NCBI RefSeq assembly: GCF_036711975.1
Contig: NC_091972.1
Location: forward strand, 27,657,001 to 27,721,000
DNA length: 64,000 nucleotides
Direction: 5' to 3'
From: Onthophagus taurus
Taxonomy: Eukaryota; Arthropoda; Insecta; Coleoptera; Scarabaeidae
The notes under the pieces are model-generated. The model was not told where the DNA came from and did not search any database. It saw only the letters and a list, made by a program, of their open reading frames with translations. This document shows positions 29,862 through 40,118 of this stretch, piece after piece; within the stretch, counting starts at the first letter, position 1, and the number at the start of each line of letters is the position of its first letter. A program made the position numbers and the translations under genes.

Positions 29862-29946
29862 TATACTACTTTTCGAAAAGGCAACTTTGTTACATATTTT
29901 AAGTTACAAATCCATCGAATCCACCTGACGTCATGCGAAGAGTAGT

Positions 29947-30228
29947 ATGTCAACATCTGGCCGTACTAAAAGTCATCTCCCAGGGAATCTTGCCAGATAT
30001 ATTTTCCACAAATCGTGCACAGCGAAGAAGCTTGATAAGGCGGCGGAATTTTATCGAATAGCTGCGATTATGTAAGTACGACCCTATGAAGCCAGCTGAG
30101 CAACGGGACCTGGAGGAAATCGCAAATGAGTATCCATCCGATAACGAACCGTCTATATATATTCGTCTACTCGGATACACTTGCGTAGCGTCTGGGAGCT
30201 CACATTGTTATAGGTATTTTTTATGTTA
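29947..30228 (+). pseudogene. Frameshifted small ORF, unassigned
   Basis: ATG at 29947 opens 42 codons (MSTSGRTKSHLPGNLARYIF...). The stop lies in a GTAAGT context, and a coding-like stretch (MKPAEQRDLEEIANEYPSDN..IYIRLLGYTC) continues at once in another frame. The 12-20 nt between them is too short for an intron, so I infer a frameshift. It sits just downstream of three TGACGTCA sites and may be a small provirus or host-derived gene. Not recognised. Confidence 0.35.
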
Positions 30229-30689
30229 TACGTGAATTAACAATGTAAGGCCAATGTTTACACAAATATTTGCCTGCTTGCGTACTTGCCAATTACACCA
30301 GTCGTGTGGGACTGGTGTAATTGTTCGTGTGGGTATAAATAGTTATTTTTATTTTTATAGCTGGTGTTTATATTTGACCCACACCCTTCTCCATATCTAA
30401 TCCGACATTTGGGAAATTTTCGCTAGTTTAAACGTAAATTAACCTAACTCAAAATCTAATTTCTACACAAAATTCTTATTTGAGCGATATTACATCGATA
30501 AAAGCAAGATTGACGATTTTTAAGCAACATAATTTATATTGTGTTCAGTCTTTATGTGGTGCTTAGAAATAATGGAATTTTCTTTAGTTTTATTCTTTCT
30601 CTATCTAAAACCGGTCTTTGTCTGTCGATAAGTTAATACTAAGATCAATCTGTACTTAGACTACAAAGCGGTGGCTCTGTACTTAGATT
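30229..30689. other. Non-coding, contains a perfect hairpin
   Basis: No gene seen. The hairpin is described separately. Confidence 0.4.
30291..30322. repeat. Perfect 12 bp hairpin
   Basis: AATTACACCAGT (30291-30302) and ACTGGTGTAATT (30311-30322) are exact complements around the loop CGTGTGGG. No T-run follows, so it is not a terminator-like structure. Confidence 0.9.
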
Positions 30690-31345
30690 AAATAGCTTAA
30701 AATTACCAAACTTCAAGCCTTTGAGCACTCTTTAAATTATCTTAACCCGGGTTTTCGTTGAAATGTCTATCGGCGTCATGCTTAAATCGCCCTTAATATA
30801 CATCCCTACACGCAAAAACGCTTAATTACTATTCCTTTAAACAAATTTCTTATTTGATAGGGGGAAAACTATAGAAGTATATATCTATCTTATCTACAAT
30901 TTTCTGGTCTTTCTAATGGTGTATAACACGCGGCTATCGCTGCTTGGTTATAGAGTTTTTTCCTGGTGATATAAGAAAGTTATTGATCCCAACAATGTTT
31001 AAAAGTAGCTAAAACGTGTGAATTTGGTAATTTTTTGACCAAAAACGTCCTTGTGTAAGTCTATAACTTCATGATATACTTCTATAGTTTTCCTCATATC
31101 AAATAAGAAAGTTGTTTAGAGGTAGAGCAATTAAACGTTTCTGTATATAGAGATGTATATTAAAGGTGATTTAACCATGATGCTAATAGATATTGACCGA
31201 CAAAAACCTGGATTAAGATATTTGAAGGAGCGTTCTTTCTGATTGTGAACACAGTTTTTTAAAATTCGGTTTGATAACAATTGCACAAGGGCTTGAAGTT
31301 TGGTAATATTAAGCTATTTTACGTACAGAGCGGTGTTCTTCATCT
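30690..31345. repeat. Long imperfect inverted repeat
   Basis: About 30690-30895 is the imperfect complement of about 31065-31345. Examples are TTACCAAACTTCAAGCC with its complement GGCTTGAAGTTTGGTAA, and ATTTGATAGGGGGAAAACTA with a diverged complement. The spacer is about 170 bp. No coding capacity; probably a foldback-type element. Confidence 0.75.
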
Positions 31346-31514
31346 TTTATTGATTTTAATATTAACATATAAGGCAAACGAAGGATTAAGCTTTCGAATG
31401 AGACATTGTTTATCAAAATCGGTTCACTGGTTCTCATGTTATAATTAAAATACTATACATGTAAAATTCTGTTTAATTGGGGGCTGACTTCACATAGGTG
31501 TCATTATGAATAAT

Positions 31515-32080
31515 TATGTTGTAATCTCAACAAGTTTAGTGAAAATAACTTTTTATTTTGTGCGTGGGTATAAATTAAACAATTTCAGGTTAGGATTTAA
31601 TACGAGAAAATACATGGTTAACATTGCTTGTGTTGTCAGTTGTAATGGTTGTAATTGTCATTTGGTTCAATACACAGTTTGTTGCTATCGTCACACGGAT
31701 AATTTATTTATTTTTATTTTGTAAGCATGTCTTTTTTAATAACTATTTTAATTTAACTAAACTACTATTAAATAAGCTACTATACTTATTTATCATTTAT
31801 ATTTATAACATAAAGATATTTCAGCTTTCAGTCATTTGACAGATCAATTGATACGCAATCTATTAACACAAACTACTAATACACATTTGGTAGAAACAAT
31901 TCTATTTAACGACATTTAATTGTCGTTCTGCATCGATAGCCTATGAAACCAGGTTTTCATCCGAAAATATGTTGTAATCTAAACAAGTTTAGTGAAAATA
32001 ACTTTTTATTTTGTGCGTGGGTATAAATTAAACAATTTCAGGTTAGGATTTAATACGAAAATGCAATTTTAACATTGCTT
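31515..32080 (+). repeat. Pair of about 110 bp direct repeats, 453 bp apart
   Basis: 31515-31627 and 31968-32078 share TATGTTGTAATCT.AACAAGT, then AGTGAAAATAACTTTTTATT and GGTTAGGATTTAATACGA with few differences. The 340 bp between has no gene. It could be a tandem partial duplication or a tiny LTR-type (TRIM-like) element, but no TG...CA ends or target duplications were confirmed. Confidence 0.75.
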
Positions 32081-32619
32081 TGAACTTCCAAAAAGAAACG
32101 TCAAATCGCAACTTTAAAGTTATTTTTCGGTAAGTACTACACTTTTCCGCACTTCTTTTTATCATTAACGCCTCTTTTGACTCATTTCCTATCGATTACA
32201 AAAAATCATCGATTTTTAAGAGAGACTCCTAATCTTGAATTATTCCCAAACTAAATGGTTTTAGATAAGATTTTCACCAACAAAAAATCTCTCTGTCAAA
32301 ATTTCAAGGTGTTCTCTCGGTGAACTAAACGATGGTTAATTTTATCACAATACATAAGTAAAAGAAAATAAATAAACATCACAATATATATTGATAAACA
32401 CTTACCTGTGCGGTGGGGTATCGAGTAAGATATTGACTACTACAGATGCTTTAAGCTATTAAAGGAAGGTATTGAGTTCCCTGGTGGAACATTTACATAT
32501 CGAATTGAATGGCGCGCATTTTAAGACGTCTGGGGTATATGATACCCCAACACACTGTCGCCGGGTTAATAGTAGGTAATATAAGTGCGATCCATGTAAG
32601 TTGTATATAAGTTGTCAAG
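32081..32619. other. Unassigned sequence
   Basis: AT-rich to about 32400, then higher GC; the 3' part may belong to the jockey fragment that follows. No intact frame. Confidence 0.4.
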
Positions 32620-32912
32620 ATCCTTCCTACGATGACTCTTCCGTCTGGGGTTACGCCGCGCAATCGCACGTGCAAAAAGTCCAACTTGTTTAGAACGAGG
32701 TCCTAAGGATGGCATTTGATGCACCTTGGTTTGTCAGTAACGCGACACTGCACAATGATTCCCAGATGGCGACCATCGAGGAATTCATTCGGGACAAGGC
32801 CAGTACCGAGTTTACGCGGCTCGAAAACCACCCCAATCCCCTCCTAGCGGGATTAACGGATTACAACGTTGAACACCTTCACCCTAAACGGCCAAGGCTG
32901 CTTCTCGTCTGA
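32620..32912 (+). pseudogene. Jockey-type non-LTR retrotransposon, C-terminus of the RT protein
   Basis: In one frame, VWGYAAQSHVQKVQLV is followed by a TAG, then NEVLRMAFDAPWFVSNATLH and ...RLENHPNPLLAGL. This is the conserved end of jockey-clade RT proteins ('Y....WGyA......K.Q..QNkvLR.....PWyv.N..lh.Dl...........rl..HpN.L'). Only the last roughly 90 residues survive, with one stop. No poly(A) tail recognised. Confidence 0.85.
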
Positions 32913-33087
32913 CGATCCAGGAATCCGACTGTCCTTCCCAATTCCACTTTCGATATCACTAAATTAGTGAATACAAAGTAACATATGTATGTATTTTCCG
33001 TTAGTTTTAGGTCCGATGAAAAGGGCCACGTTCACCGTTCAAGATCTTTGATTTCTTTGTTAATATCCTCCCAATAAAGGTTGATAA

Positions 33088-34127
33088 TATAAGTACGAAG
33101 GCTTTCACGGCCGGTGTTAATTAAACTAAAACTAGAACTAACACTAGACCTACTAGTCTTTTGAAAAAATGCTTGACGAAATGCCATGTTGCAACCTTCT
33201 TCAGAAACAAGTTCGAAGCGAAACACTTCGAACTTGTTCTGAAGTGTTTTTCTTAAATTTAAGTTAAGAAAACAAAATTTTCAGTGGATGATCACTCTAC
33301 TACGTACATAGATATGCTAAAATAGCCCACCCAAAAATTCCAAAATGTCGAACTAATAACTTAGCAAAAATTCACCCATGCTTCTTCTCTTTACGAAGTC
33401 TGGTGATAAAGAGGAAGACCTCCCGCTAAAATTTTTCCAAAACCGGAATTAAAAAAAAGTTCATGAATGACATAATATAATAATATTCCCTAAATTATTT
33501 CCTAATAAATTTACTTTACAAAACTAAAGATTGAAGAAGAAAAAAATAACAATTAAACTTTAAAATTTGAATCAACACGAAAAATTAAACTAATTAATAA
33601 AAATAAGTAAATGTGGTAACGACGGTAATGTACAGATGGGGATTGTTTCAGATTCCGTTGCTGTAACAAAAAAATAAATAGAAAATTACCCTAAATAAAA
33701 AAAAATAAACCAACAAGATTAGTCGCTTGCAGAACGGAATAATTGTTTAAAATTTCTGCCAATTTTTCCAGAAATCTTCAACCATTCTTCTTAAAAGGTA
33801 CAATTAGAAAATGACCTGGAGTTAAAACATCGTAATAGTAGACCCTACTAATCGGAAACGGCACACATTAAGAACAGCATAAAAGAAAGAGAATAAATTA
33901 AGAATAAAAATTAACCTAACATTAAACTAAAATTAGAACTAACACTAGAAACTTTCGGGTTTTGCCGTGCGTCTTTTAATAAAAGGTTTGACGTTTCGGA
34001 TGCCATGTTGCAACCTTCTTCAGAAACTGGTTCGAAGTGACTTCACTTAGTTAGTTCTAGTTTTAGTTCTAATTTTAGTTTAATTCACACCGGCCGTGAA
34101 AGCCTTCGTACTTATATTAACCTAACA
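33088..34127. repeat. Inverted and direct repeats of a PLE-like terminal region
   Basis: CGAAGGCTTTCACGGCCGGT (33097 region) recurs inverted near 34100. TAAACTAAAACTAGAACTAA-type sequence is present near 33122, again near 33921 and inverted near 34040. Both ends contain a hammerhead-like motif on the minus strand, intact at 33986-34027 and degraded near 33175-33215. The middle (33240-33900) is non-coding. Interpreted as rearranged pseudo-LTRs of a Penelope-like element. Confidence 0.6.
33986..34027 (-). ncRNA. Hammerhead-ribozyme-like motif HH3
   Basis: On the minus strand: GUUU (stem I), CUGAAGA, A, a stem II of GG-U-UGC/GCAUCC closing AACAUG (one U-U mismatch), GAAA, self-complementary ACGU ending in a GUC cleavage triplet, then AAAC (stem I complement). 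As in HH1 and HH2, one extra base precedes stem II and stem III is minimal. A degraded copy lacking the GAAAC box lies near 33175-33215. Confidence 0.5.
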
Positions 34128-34386
34128 TTTATTCTAAAAGATACGTTTTGGTACAAAACAACATTAAAGAAACATTTCATTTCAAAAACCTTCACTCTGA
34201 TATTGCGTTCTTTTAAAATAAATAAAATATTGTTTTTAAACATATTTTGTAACATTGAACGGAAACGAAAATCTAATATCTACTATAAACTACATAAATT
34301 AAAAACAAAACAACATTCTATTACGTTTCTCTTAATCACCTTAGTTTCTATTAAATAATTTTAATTAAAATTTAATTATTTATTTA
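34128..34386. other. AT-rich non-coding stretch
   Basis: No gene or repeat supported. Confidence 0.4.
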
Positions 34387-34713
34387 TGTTATATATTTAT
34401 TCTCTTATTGTTTTGTATGTTTCTAGCAACGGAATTCGAGATTCCTACTCCTTTCACTTTCCCTATTCGTTACGAGAGGTCGCGGATGATCGGCTAAAGT
34501 TTAGATTCCTTCTTGATATATTTCACTCACATCGTTTTGGTCAATTTTACGACAATTTGGGGGTTTTTAAAATTTTTGGGTCGGTTGTTGAACGCGATGT
34601 TCTTTGACTTATTGAATAAGAACCATATTCATTTTGTTATCTCTATCCATTTTATCCAACCCCAAAAACTCAAACGTCCATAAGTCCCTACAGATTGGGT
34701 ACGTTCCTAAACA
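34387..34713 (-). repeat. Probable copia LTR
   Basis: Minus-strand sequence begins TGTTTAGGAACGTACCCAAT, directly after a purine tract (GCGGGGGAG at 34714-34722) that follows a copia-type coding end. Its other border is inferred from the complementary AACA/TGTT end at 34387. The partner LTR is not seen, so limits and target duplication are unverified. Confidence 0.5.
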
Positions 34714-34943
34714 CTCCCCCGCAATTTTGGTATTAAAGTTAAACTACAATTATTTTAAACGTATTCCCGTCTTAAAGTATTCTAATCTGTCTTAACCTTT
34801 AGTCACAACCTTTGTTAGTACATCTGGAAAATTTTCATTTGTAGTATATTCCAACTTTGATTGTCTGTTAACAATACACTTCATTTAACTTTTGTAAGAT
34901 TCCCTTCAAATACACTATCGCTCGTGCTGCTCTTGCTGCAGCT
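34714..34943 (-). pseudogene. Ty1/copia pol, 3' end (RNase H tail)
   Basis: Minus-strand translation contains YTTNENFPDVLTKVVTKG followed by a short tail, resembling the 'N.AD.lTK.l....f......lg' end of copia RNase H. A polypurine tract and LTR follow. Stops and frameshifts are present. It is separated from the integrase fragment at 36528-36720 by a mariner insertion and internal deletion. Confidence 0.6.
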
Positions 34944-34946
34944 ATA

Positions 34947-36527
34947 CAGTATGTCCCCGGATCGAGTTACAAAGAGGAAAAAAAAATATATTACTGCTTT
35001 TTCAAACTTATCGCAGCATAAATAATGCGTCGGATATGCTCAAACCACTAAATCGCACGAACTTTATATTCTAACTATAGAAGTTTTTTATTCCCATTTT
35101 TGTGTAAAAAATTATACTTTTCCTAAATTAAAAATTTTTCAAGTTCAATTTACAATATGTAACCATAGAAACCAATAAAATAAAATAAAAGTTACAACTT
35201 ATGTTAGTGAAAAATATACGGACAAATCAAATTAAAATATGGTCAATTGCATAATAGTATATTAAAAAACAAGTTTCGTAAGACACGTTTGAAGTGCACG
35301 AATTCAAATTGAAAAACGAGTGGCGAAGCCACGAGTTTTTTAATGAATGAGTGCTTTAAGTCTTATGAAACGTGTTTTTTATGCTATTTTTTGTAATTCT
35401 CGTTTCTATCCTTTTTTTTTCTCAAAAATAAAATAAATTTTGACAAAGTAGGAAAATAGGTATGTAGCAGTTGGTAACACCGTAACACTTGAAAATAGAA
35501 ATTTGAATTGACAATTAGAAACTGTCAAAACACAAAATGTATTCACCTGACAAACATGTTTCATGTACACCTCCCAAAATAAGAGAAATTGCTCAGAGTT
35601 CAATGTCCTCATCATTGTGGACCTTCTATTCGATGCTAAGAACGTATTTAAACATCCATGGACAAACATTGTCACATTGACAACTAGAAAAATTAATGAC
35701 CCAATGTCACCAACATGAACTGGTTCCATAAAATGTTACTAAAATCTCATTACAGCATCGGATGCTGTAAGGAGTCTCATTACAGCACCCGTTTGAGTAC
35801 TGTTATAGCTTTCATTACCGTCGCGAATTACAAAAAATATTTTACATGTAAATTTATGAGAATTTATGAAAATCACACTATGTTATTCCTCCCAATTCGG
35901 CACACATTTGAAGACGACTTCTAAATTCTTTATAAGAAGTACGAATTTCCGCCAGTGGTAGAGATTCTATCGCTTTAATTATTCTTAGTTTTAATAGTTC
36001 TGCATCATCTTGTTATGGTTCACTGTAAACAAATTGTTTCAATCGTCCCTAAAAATAAAAATCCATAATTGTAAGATCAGGACTACGTGCTGGCCATCAA
36101 ATAGGACCATTTAAAAAAATTTAACCATTTGGCACAATGTGTGAATGGTAAGCTGGGCAACTGTCTTGCTGAAAGTACATTGACCGTATAAAATTTAAAG
36201 GTAATTGGATTTACATCGCTCCTATAACGACAATGCTGGGAAGAAACAATGTCATTTGTTGAAAAGCTATCTGAAAAGCAGCGTCTTCCTCATTTAGTCT
36301 CTTTGTCTGTCTCTTTATGGATAAAACAGAACCCGTTTCCAAATTTTTTTTCATCAGTTTGCGAACCCCACATGAGATATTCTTGTGTCCGGATATTTTT
36401 GCTGGAATTTTTGTATAACTACACGAAAACATGATTCACTAGTACCATAGCACAGTACTAAATAAATTCTCTCTTTCACGGTTAGCATCGCATAAAAAGA
36501 CTTAATCTCACCAACATAAGTTGTAAC
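34947..36527 (-). mobile_element. Family M2 mariner-like element, right end lost, inside copia
   Basis: Left end CAGTATGTCCCCGGATCGAG with preceding TA; the sequence follows the 11599-13071 element. The transposase is reduced to fragments (KLMKKNLETGSVLSIKRQTK, 36211-36432 region; helix-turn-helix). The right inverted repeat is missing and copia integrase sequence resumes at about 36528. A roughly 620 bp segment (35265-35880) is inserted relative to the copy 1 element. Confidence 0.8.
35265..35880. mobile_element. Unassigned insertion within the mariner-like element
   Basis: Absent from the corresponding site of the element at 11599-13071. It starts with a palindromic section (ACGAGTGGCGAAGCCACGAG; ACACGTTT...AAACGTGT). 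The 107-codon minus frame 35406-35729 shows no domain. Ends are not clearly defined. Confidence 0.5.
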
Positions 36528-36720
36528 TTTTGTAACTTTGACATTTTGTACCGCTTCATCTTTACTTTTCAATAAGAATATAATTCCAAAATGAGAATAA
36601 TCATCTAAAATTATTTGAAAATATTGATACCCTTCTTTAGTAATTGGGTTTATTGATTCAGTTTTTAATCGAGAAACTTTACTGGGATGTAGTACTTGCC
36701 AAAATAACACAAGTTTTTAG
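36528..36720 (-). pseudogene. Ty1/copia integrase fragment
   Basis: About 60 codons including GYQYFQIILDDYSHFGIIFL and LKSKDEAVQNVK. This corresponds to the 'G.kYF...iDDySr...vy.Lk.Ksev...f' section that holds the first catalytic Asp of copia integrase. It joins mariner sequence at 36528. Same orientation as the RNase H tail at 34714-34943, consistent with one interrupted copia element. Confidence 0.85.
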
Positions 36721-37109
36721 CTATGAGCGATCAAAAAAAAATTTACATTTCATTTTTTATTTCGGCTAAAAGTAAACCGTAGAATTTGAAATTTTGTATG
36801 TATTTACTACTGGTTAAGACCTTATTTTCAAGCATACCTTGAGCTTCGCTAGCGCCCTCTAAGGGGATGAAATTCACTACCTCTTTGATTCTTTTATAAC
36901 AACTTTTTAACGCCATTGAATGTTAACATAAAAAAATATGGGTTGAAAAGTTCATTCTTTAGTGGTTCTTTTTCGTCTCTTTAGTTTTTTCCTTAAAGAT
37001 GTTTTTCCCTATGATAATTCCTATAAAAAATAATGTATTAAATAATTTAGTTATCTTGACAAAGGCCTGACTTGGAAATCACACATTAGTTGCAACAATT
37101 GTACTCATC
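36721..37109. other. Unassigned sequence
   Basis: No gene or repeat supported. It may include decayed RT sequence of the following non-LTR element. Confidence 0.35.
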
Positions 37110-38055
37110 CAGTGTCGGAAGACAATTCAATGTGGGATCTACACGTCTGTACTAAGATGGTAGCTCACGGAGCCATAGTTTGGTGCTCAGCAACGAGTGG
37201 CCTGCTTGTTAATCACGGGTGTCATGAGATCGACATCCACCATCGCGCTGGAGACTATGCTGAACGTGCTGCCCCTAGATATTTTTATCAAGGAGGTGGC
37301 CGCGGTGGCGGATAATAAGCAGGTTGTAAAAATGGGAAAAGTCTGGAGCGAACTCTGGAGTGAGGCTGTTTGTAAACAACCCTTCCTTGAAGCTCGCGCA
37401 GACTACATCACACCTACTTTCTTAAACAGACCACACTTTGGCATTGAAACGATACCCCGGAGTAACTTAAGCACGGGCAAATCGCTGACCATCTACACTG
37501 ATGGATCAAAGAAGGCTGGAGACTCCGGCGCCGGAATTTTCTCGCACGATCTCCAGCTACACCTATCCACTTCGCAAGGGTCCTACTGCACGACTGCTCA
37601 GACCGAAATAACTGCTATAAATATAGCAACCAATGTGATTATCGACACCAAAACAGTTGGCAGAAACGTTGTAATCTGCACAGATAGCAAACAGGCTATG
37701 CTGGAGGTTGGTAGGCATCGAACTACATCATCGTTTGCGAAGTCCTGTCGGCAATCACTTGAAGAGGCTAACGTTTATAACAATGTAACGATAAAGTGGC
37801 GGAAAGGATATACCGGAAATAAGGGACACGATCATGCGGACAGGTTGGCGAAACGGGCGGCTAAGAAGTCACCGGTCTCCCCTGAACCGTTTGTACCTCT
37901 GACTTTCAATACAGCATCAAATATGGGATGAGACTGCAGTAGATGTTTTTGCAAAGAAAACTCTGCTCTACCCTGACCGGAAGAGATCTACTCAGTTCCT
38001 GAGAAAATCAAAAAGTGACTTGAGGCTCCTCACCCACTTCCTGTCCGGACACTGC
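37110..38055 (+). pseudogene. Non-LTR retrotransposon: RT end and RNase H domain (5' part)
   Basis: Frames before 37197 contain MVAHGAIVWCSA, matching 'ltYGa.vW', in shifted frame. The open frame 37197-37931 contains ACLLITGVMRSTSTIALETM, a typical RT-to-RNase H linker, then LTIYTDGSKKAGDSGAGIF (first Asp), TAQTEITAINIA (Glu), VVICTDSKQAM (Asp) and GNKGHDHADRLAKRAAK (last Asp region). The RNase H catalytic set is thus preserved. The C-terminal ...FLSGHC is interrupted at 38055 by a DNA transposon and resumes at 40119. Confidence 0.88.
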
Positions 38056-38100
38056 AGCGAGGGGTAAACCGCTAGTTCAAATTTTGTACACCTACTTCCC

Positions 38101-38235
38101 CTTTGACAAATAATTCCTTATACTTCCTACTTATATTCCTAGTATTTTCCTGTACTTCCGTGTATTTCCTCACAATTCCTTATACTTCCCCGTACTTCCG
38201 TGTACTTCCCCGTAATTCCTTTTACATACTCGTAC
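38101..38235. repeat. Left subterminal array of CTTCC/ATTCC motifs
   Basis: Irregular repeats of 'TACTTCCCCGTAATTCCTTA' type with 9-20 bp spacing. They mirror the array at 39935-40100 and are likely transposase-binding sites. Confidence 0.8.
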
Positions 38236-38435
38236 CTCATCTCCCTTCGGACGGCATATCCACGTGTGTATTTAAGTAAAACACCCAAATAAAAGTCAAT
38301 AAAAAGTAACATATATTCTTTGGCAAATAAAAACATTGAGTTTTTCTATATAAAAACAGAAAATAATAATACTGACAAAACAGTATTAAAGTTTTTTATA
38401 ATTTTGTTTGAAAGCTTTGTATAATTTCTTTATTT

Positions 38436-39776
38436 CTACATCATCATGTCTGCTAATTTGAAATATGCCGTTACCAAGTAAAGTTTGTTTAGTACAGAAA
38501 AAAAGTCTGTTATAAACAGTTGATTATTGTCAATATTGTCTCTTTTGCGTTTAGATCTTTCACTTCTTCCGTACTTTTCTAATTTCCATTTTGAAGAGCT
38601 AGTCTGGGGAGAATTATTACGAGTAACAATTTTTCGTGTAGGAACTCGTGTAAGGGTGTCAGTCGAGATTTCGGTCTTTGTTGGAGTTACACACTCGGTT
38701 ACGCCGACTGATACTTCTGAGGAAACATTTTCTTTATCGGTTTCCGAGGCGGTTTCATTAAAGTAAATATTTTCAATACTCTTCAGACATTCATGATGAG
38801 ATGTGTCAATACGGTCAACAGGTGTTACGGAAATATTTTCTAGTATAATAATCTTTTGTGAATTATTTTCAACTGAAGAACTTGCACGTGAAGAACACGG
38901 ATTTGGGTTCAACGTAAAATAATCAGTAATTGATGTTTCCCTGCGTTTACTTTCAACAATAGTTGCCGGCGCATTAATTTGATCGTTCGTATGCGCAGTA
39001 ATATGTTTACTTAAAAAATGTTTATGAATATTAGCATATATCCATCTTGGTTGACAAGTGTCTTTTTTGGACACCTTTTGGATTTTGCAACTTTGACCAC
39101 AAAAGCAAGTCACAGTGCAAGAAAAATGTTTATCTAATCCTTTTTGAATTTTTAGGCTTATACCATTACATTTTGATTCAAATATTAACCATTGTTCCTG
39201 ACTAACTTTTGTTTTAAGCCAGCACTTTAGAGCTTTTAATATAACGCACTTTTCTGTTTCCTGATCTGTAGCTGCAGTCTCACTTAATGGTTGTGCTGAG
39301 GGGGGTGGTAATGTCTGCTCAGAAATGTTTTCAGTTATGTCGGTTTGCGTAGACTGAGTCGATATTTTTCTCTCGTATTTGGATTTATAAAATTTGGAAA
39401 TTAAAACTATTTGTTTTTTCGTGCCAGATAGCAATTTAAATTGCTGCGGATTATTTTTAAAAATCCCGTAAAACAAATTTTTTTCTTCCAAAGTTAGTAA
39501 TTTATGGTAGTCATTTCTAATAAATGCTTCTATTTTTTCTAGATCATTTTCGTCAATCGTACCATGCAGCACCTCATTATCAAATCCGCTAATAGTAAGA
39601 ATTTCCTTAACATTTTCATTTAATTGAAATTGTAGAAAATTTTCGGCCTCTTGAAAACAGCGATAGCGATTTGCCGTCATCCTGGCGCCTAATACAAAAC
39701 AATTTACGAGCGAATTTAGTACCATTGACTCTTCACGATATGTTAATATAAATTTAAATTTTAATATGATACTCAT
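38436..39776 (-). CDS. Transposon-encoded protein with Cys/His cluster and PIP-box
   Basis: 446 codons, intact, the only sizeable gene of the 2.06 kb transposon; Met1, Met18 or Met33 could start it. Residues 35-130 are helical. Residues 220-262 hold a Cys/His cluster (C220, C224, C226, C230; then PRWIYANIHKHFLSKH, with H251, H253, H258) resembling a BED-like zinc finger. Residues 140-180 and 265-400 are Ser/Thr-rich and probably disordered. QLFITDFF at 419-426 is an exact PCNA-interacting QxxIxxFF motif, and ETSITDYF at 280-287 is a weaker one. No RNase H-type DDE core is evident. An accessory/replication-linked protein or an unusual transposase are both possible. Confidence 0.7.
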   Translation of the reverse strand: MSIILKFKFILTYREESMVLNSLVNCFVLGARMTANRYRCFQEAENFLQFQLNENVKEILTISGFDNEVLHGTIDENDLEKIEAFIRNDYHKLLTLEEKNLFYGIFKNNPQQFKLLSGTKKQIVLISKFYKSKYERKISTQSTQTDITENISEQTLPPPSAQPLSETAATDQETEKCVILKALKCWLKTKVSQEQWLIFESKCNGISLKIQKGLDKHFSCTVTCFCGQSCKIQKVSKKDTCQPRWIYANIHKHFLSKHITAHTNDQINAPATIVESKRRETSITDYFTLNPNPCSSRASSSVENNSQKIIILENISVTPVDRIDTSHHECLKSIENIYFNETASETDKENVSSEVSVGVTECVTPTKTEISTDTLTRVPTRKIVTRNNSPQTSSSKWKLEKYGRSERSKRKRDNIDNNQLFITDFFSVLNKLYLVTAYFKLADMMM

Positions 39777-39934
39777 TCAATCTTACCTTTGAATGAAAAC
39801 GATGCTTTTACCAGTAACAATTCACACACCCTTTATGAAACAGAAACTGCGCACCTAATACTAGATCTAGCTTGTTTATGGAACATCGTAACTTCGATCG
39901 TTAGATATCGTGTTTAATCGTGTTCGATCGTGTT

Positions 39935-40100
39935 CAATATATCCCCAAATTTCCCTAAATAATTTCCCGTACTTCCCCAAACTTCCTCGATAATTCCCCG
40001 TAATTCCTTGTACTTCCCCGTAATTACTCGCATCTCCCCATAATTCCCCAGACTTCCCCATAATTCCTCCGCATTTCCCCTATTTTGTACACCTACTTCC
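39935..40100. repeat. Right subterminal array of CTTCCCC/AATTCCCC motifs
   Basis: About a dozen irregular copies of ACTTCCCCxxAATTCC-type words reach to the right inverted end. Same motif and same strand as the left array. Confidence 0.8.
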
Positions 40101-40118
40101 CCAGCGGTTTACCCCTCG

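Larger units (their letters stand above)
38056..40118 (-). mobile_element. 2.06 kb DNA transposon with one intact gene (unclassified)
   Basis: 17 bp inverted ends GCGAGGGGTAAACCGCT (38057-38073, 40103-40119) are flanked by a CACTGC direct repeat (38050-38055; 40119-40124; the exact 5 or 6 bp limit is ambiguous by one base). Excision restores the in-frame non-LTR sequence FLSGHC.LR. Subterminal arrays of CTTCCCCGTAATTCC-type words lie at both ends. One long gene is on the minus strand. The superfamily could not be assigned. Confidence 0.85.

Noticed and set aside
30291..30322. Rho-independent terminator or tRNA-like hairpin
   Set aside because: No U-tract and eukaryotic context; stem-loop does not fold as a tRNA.
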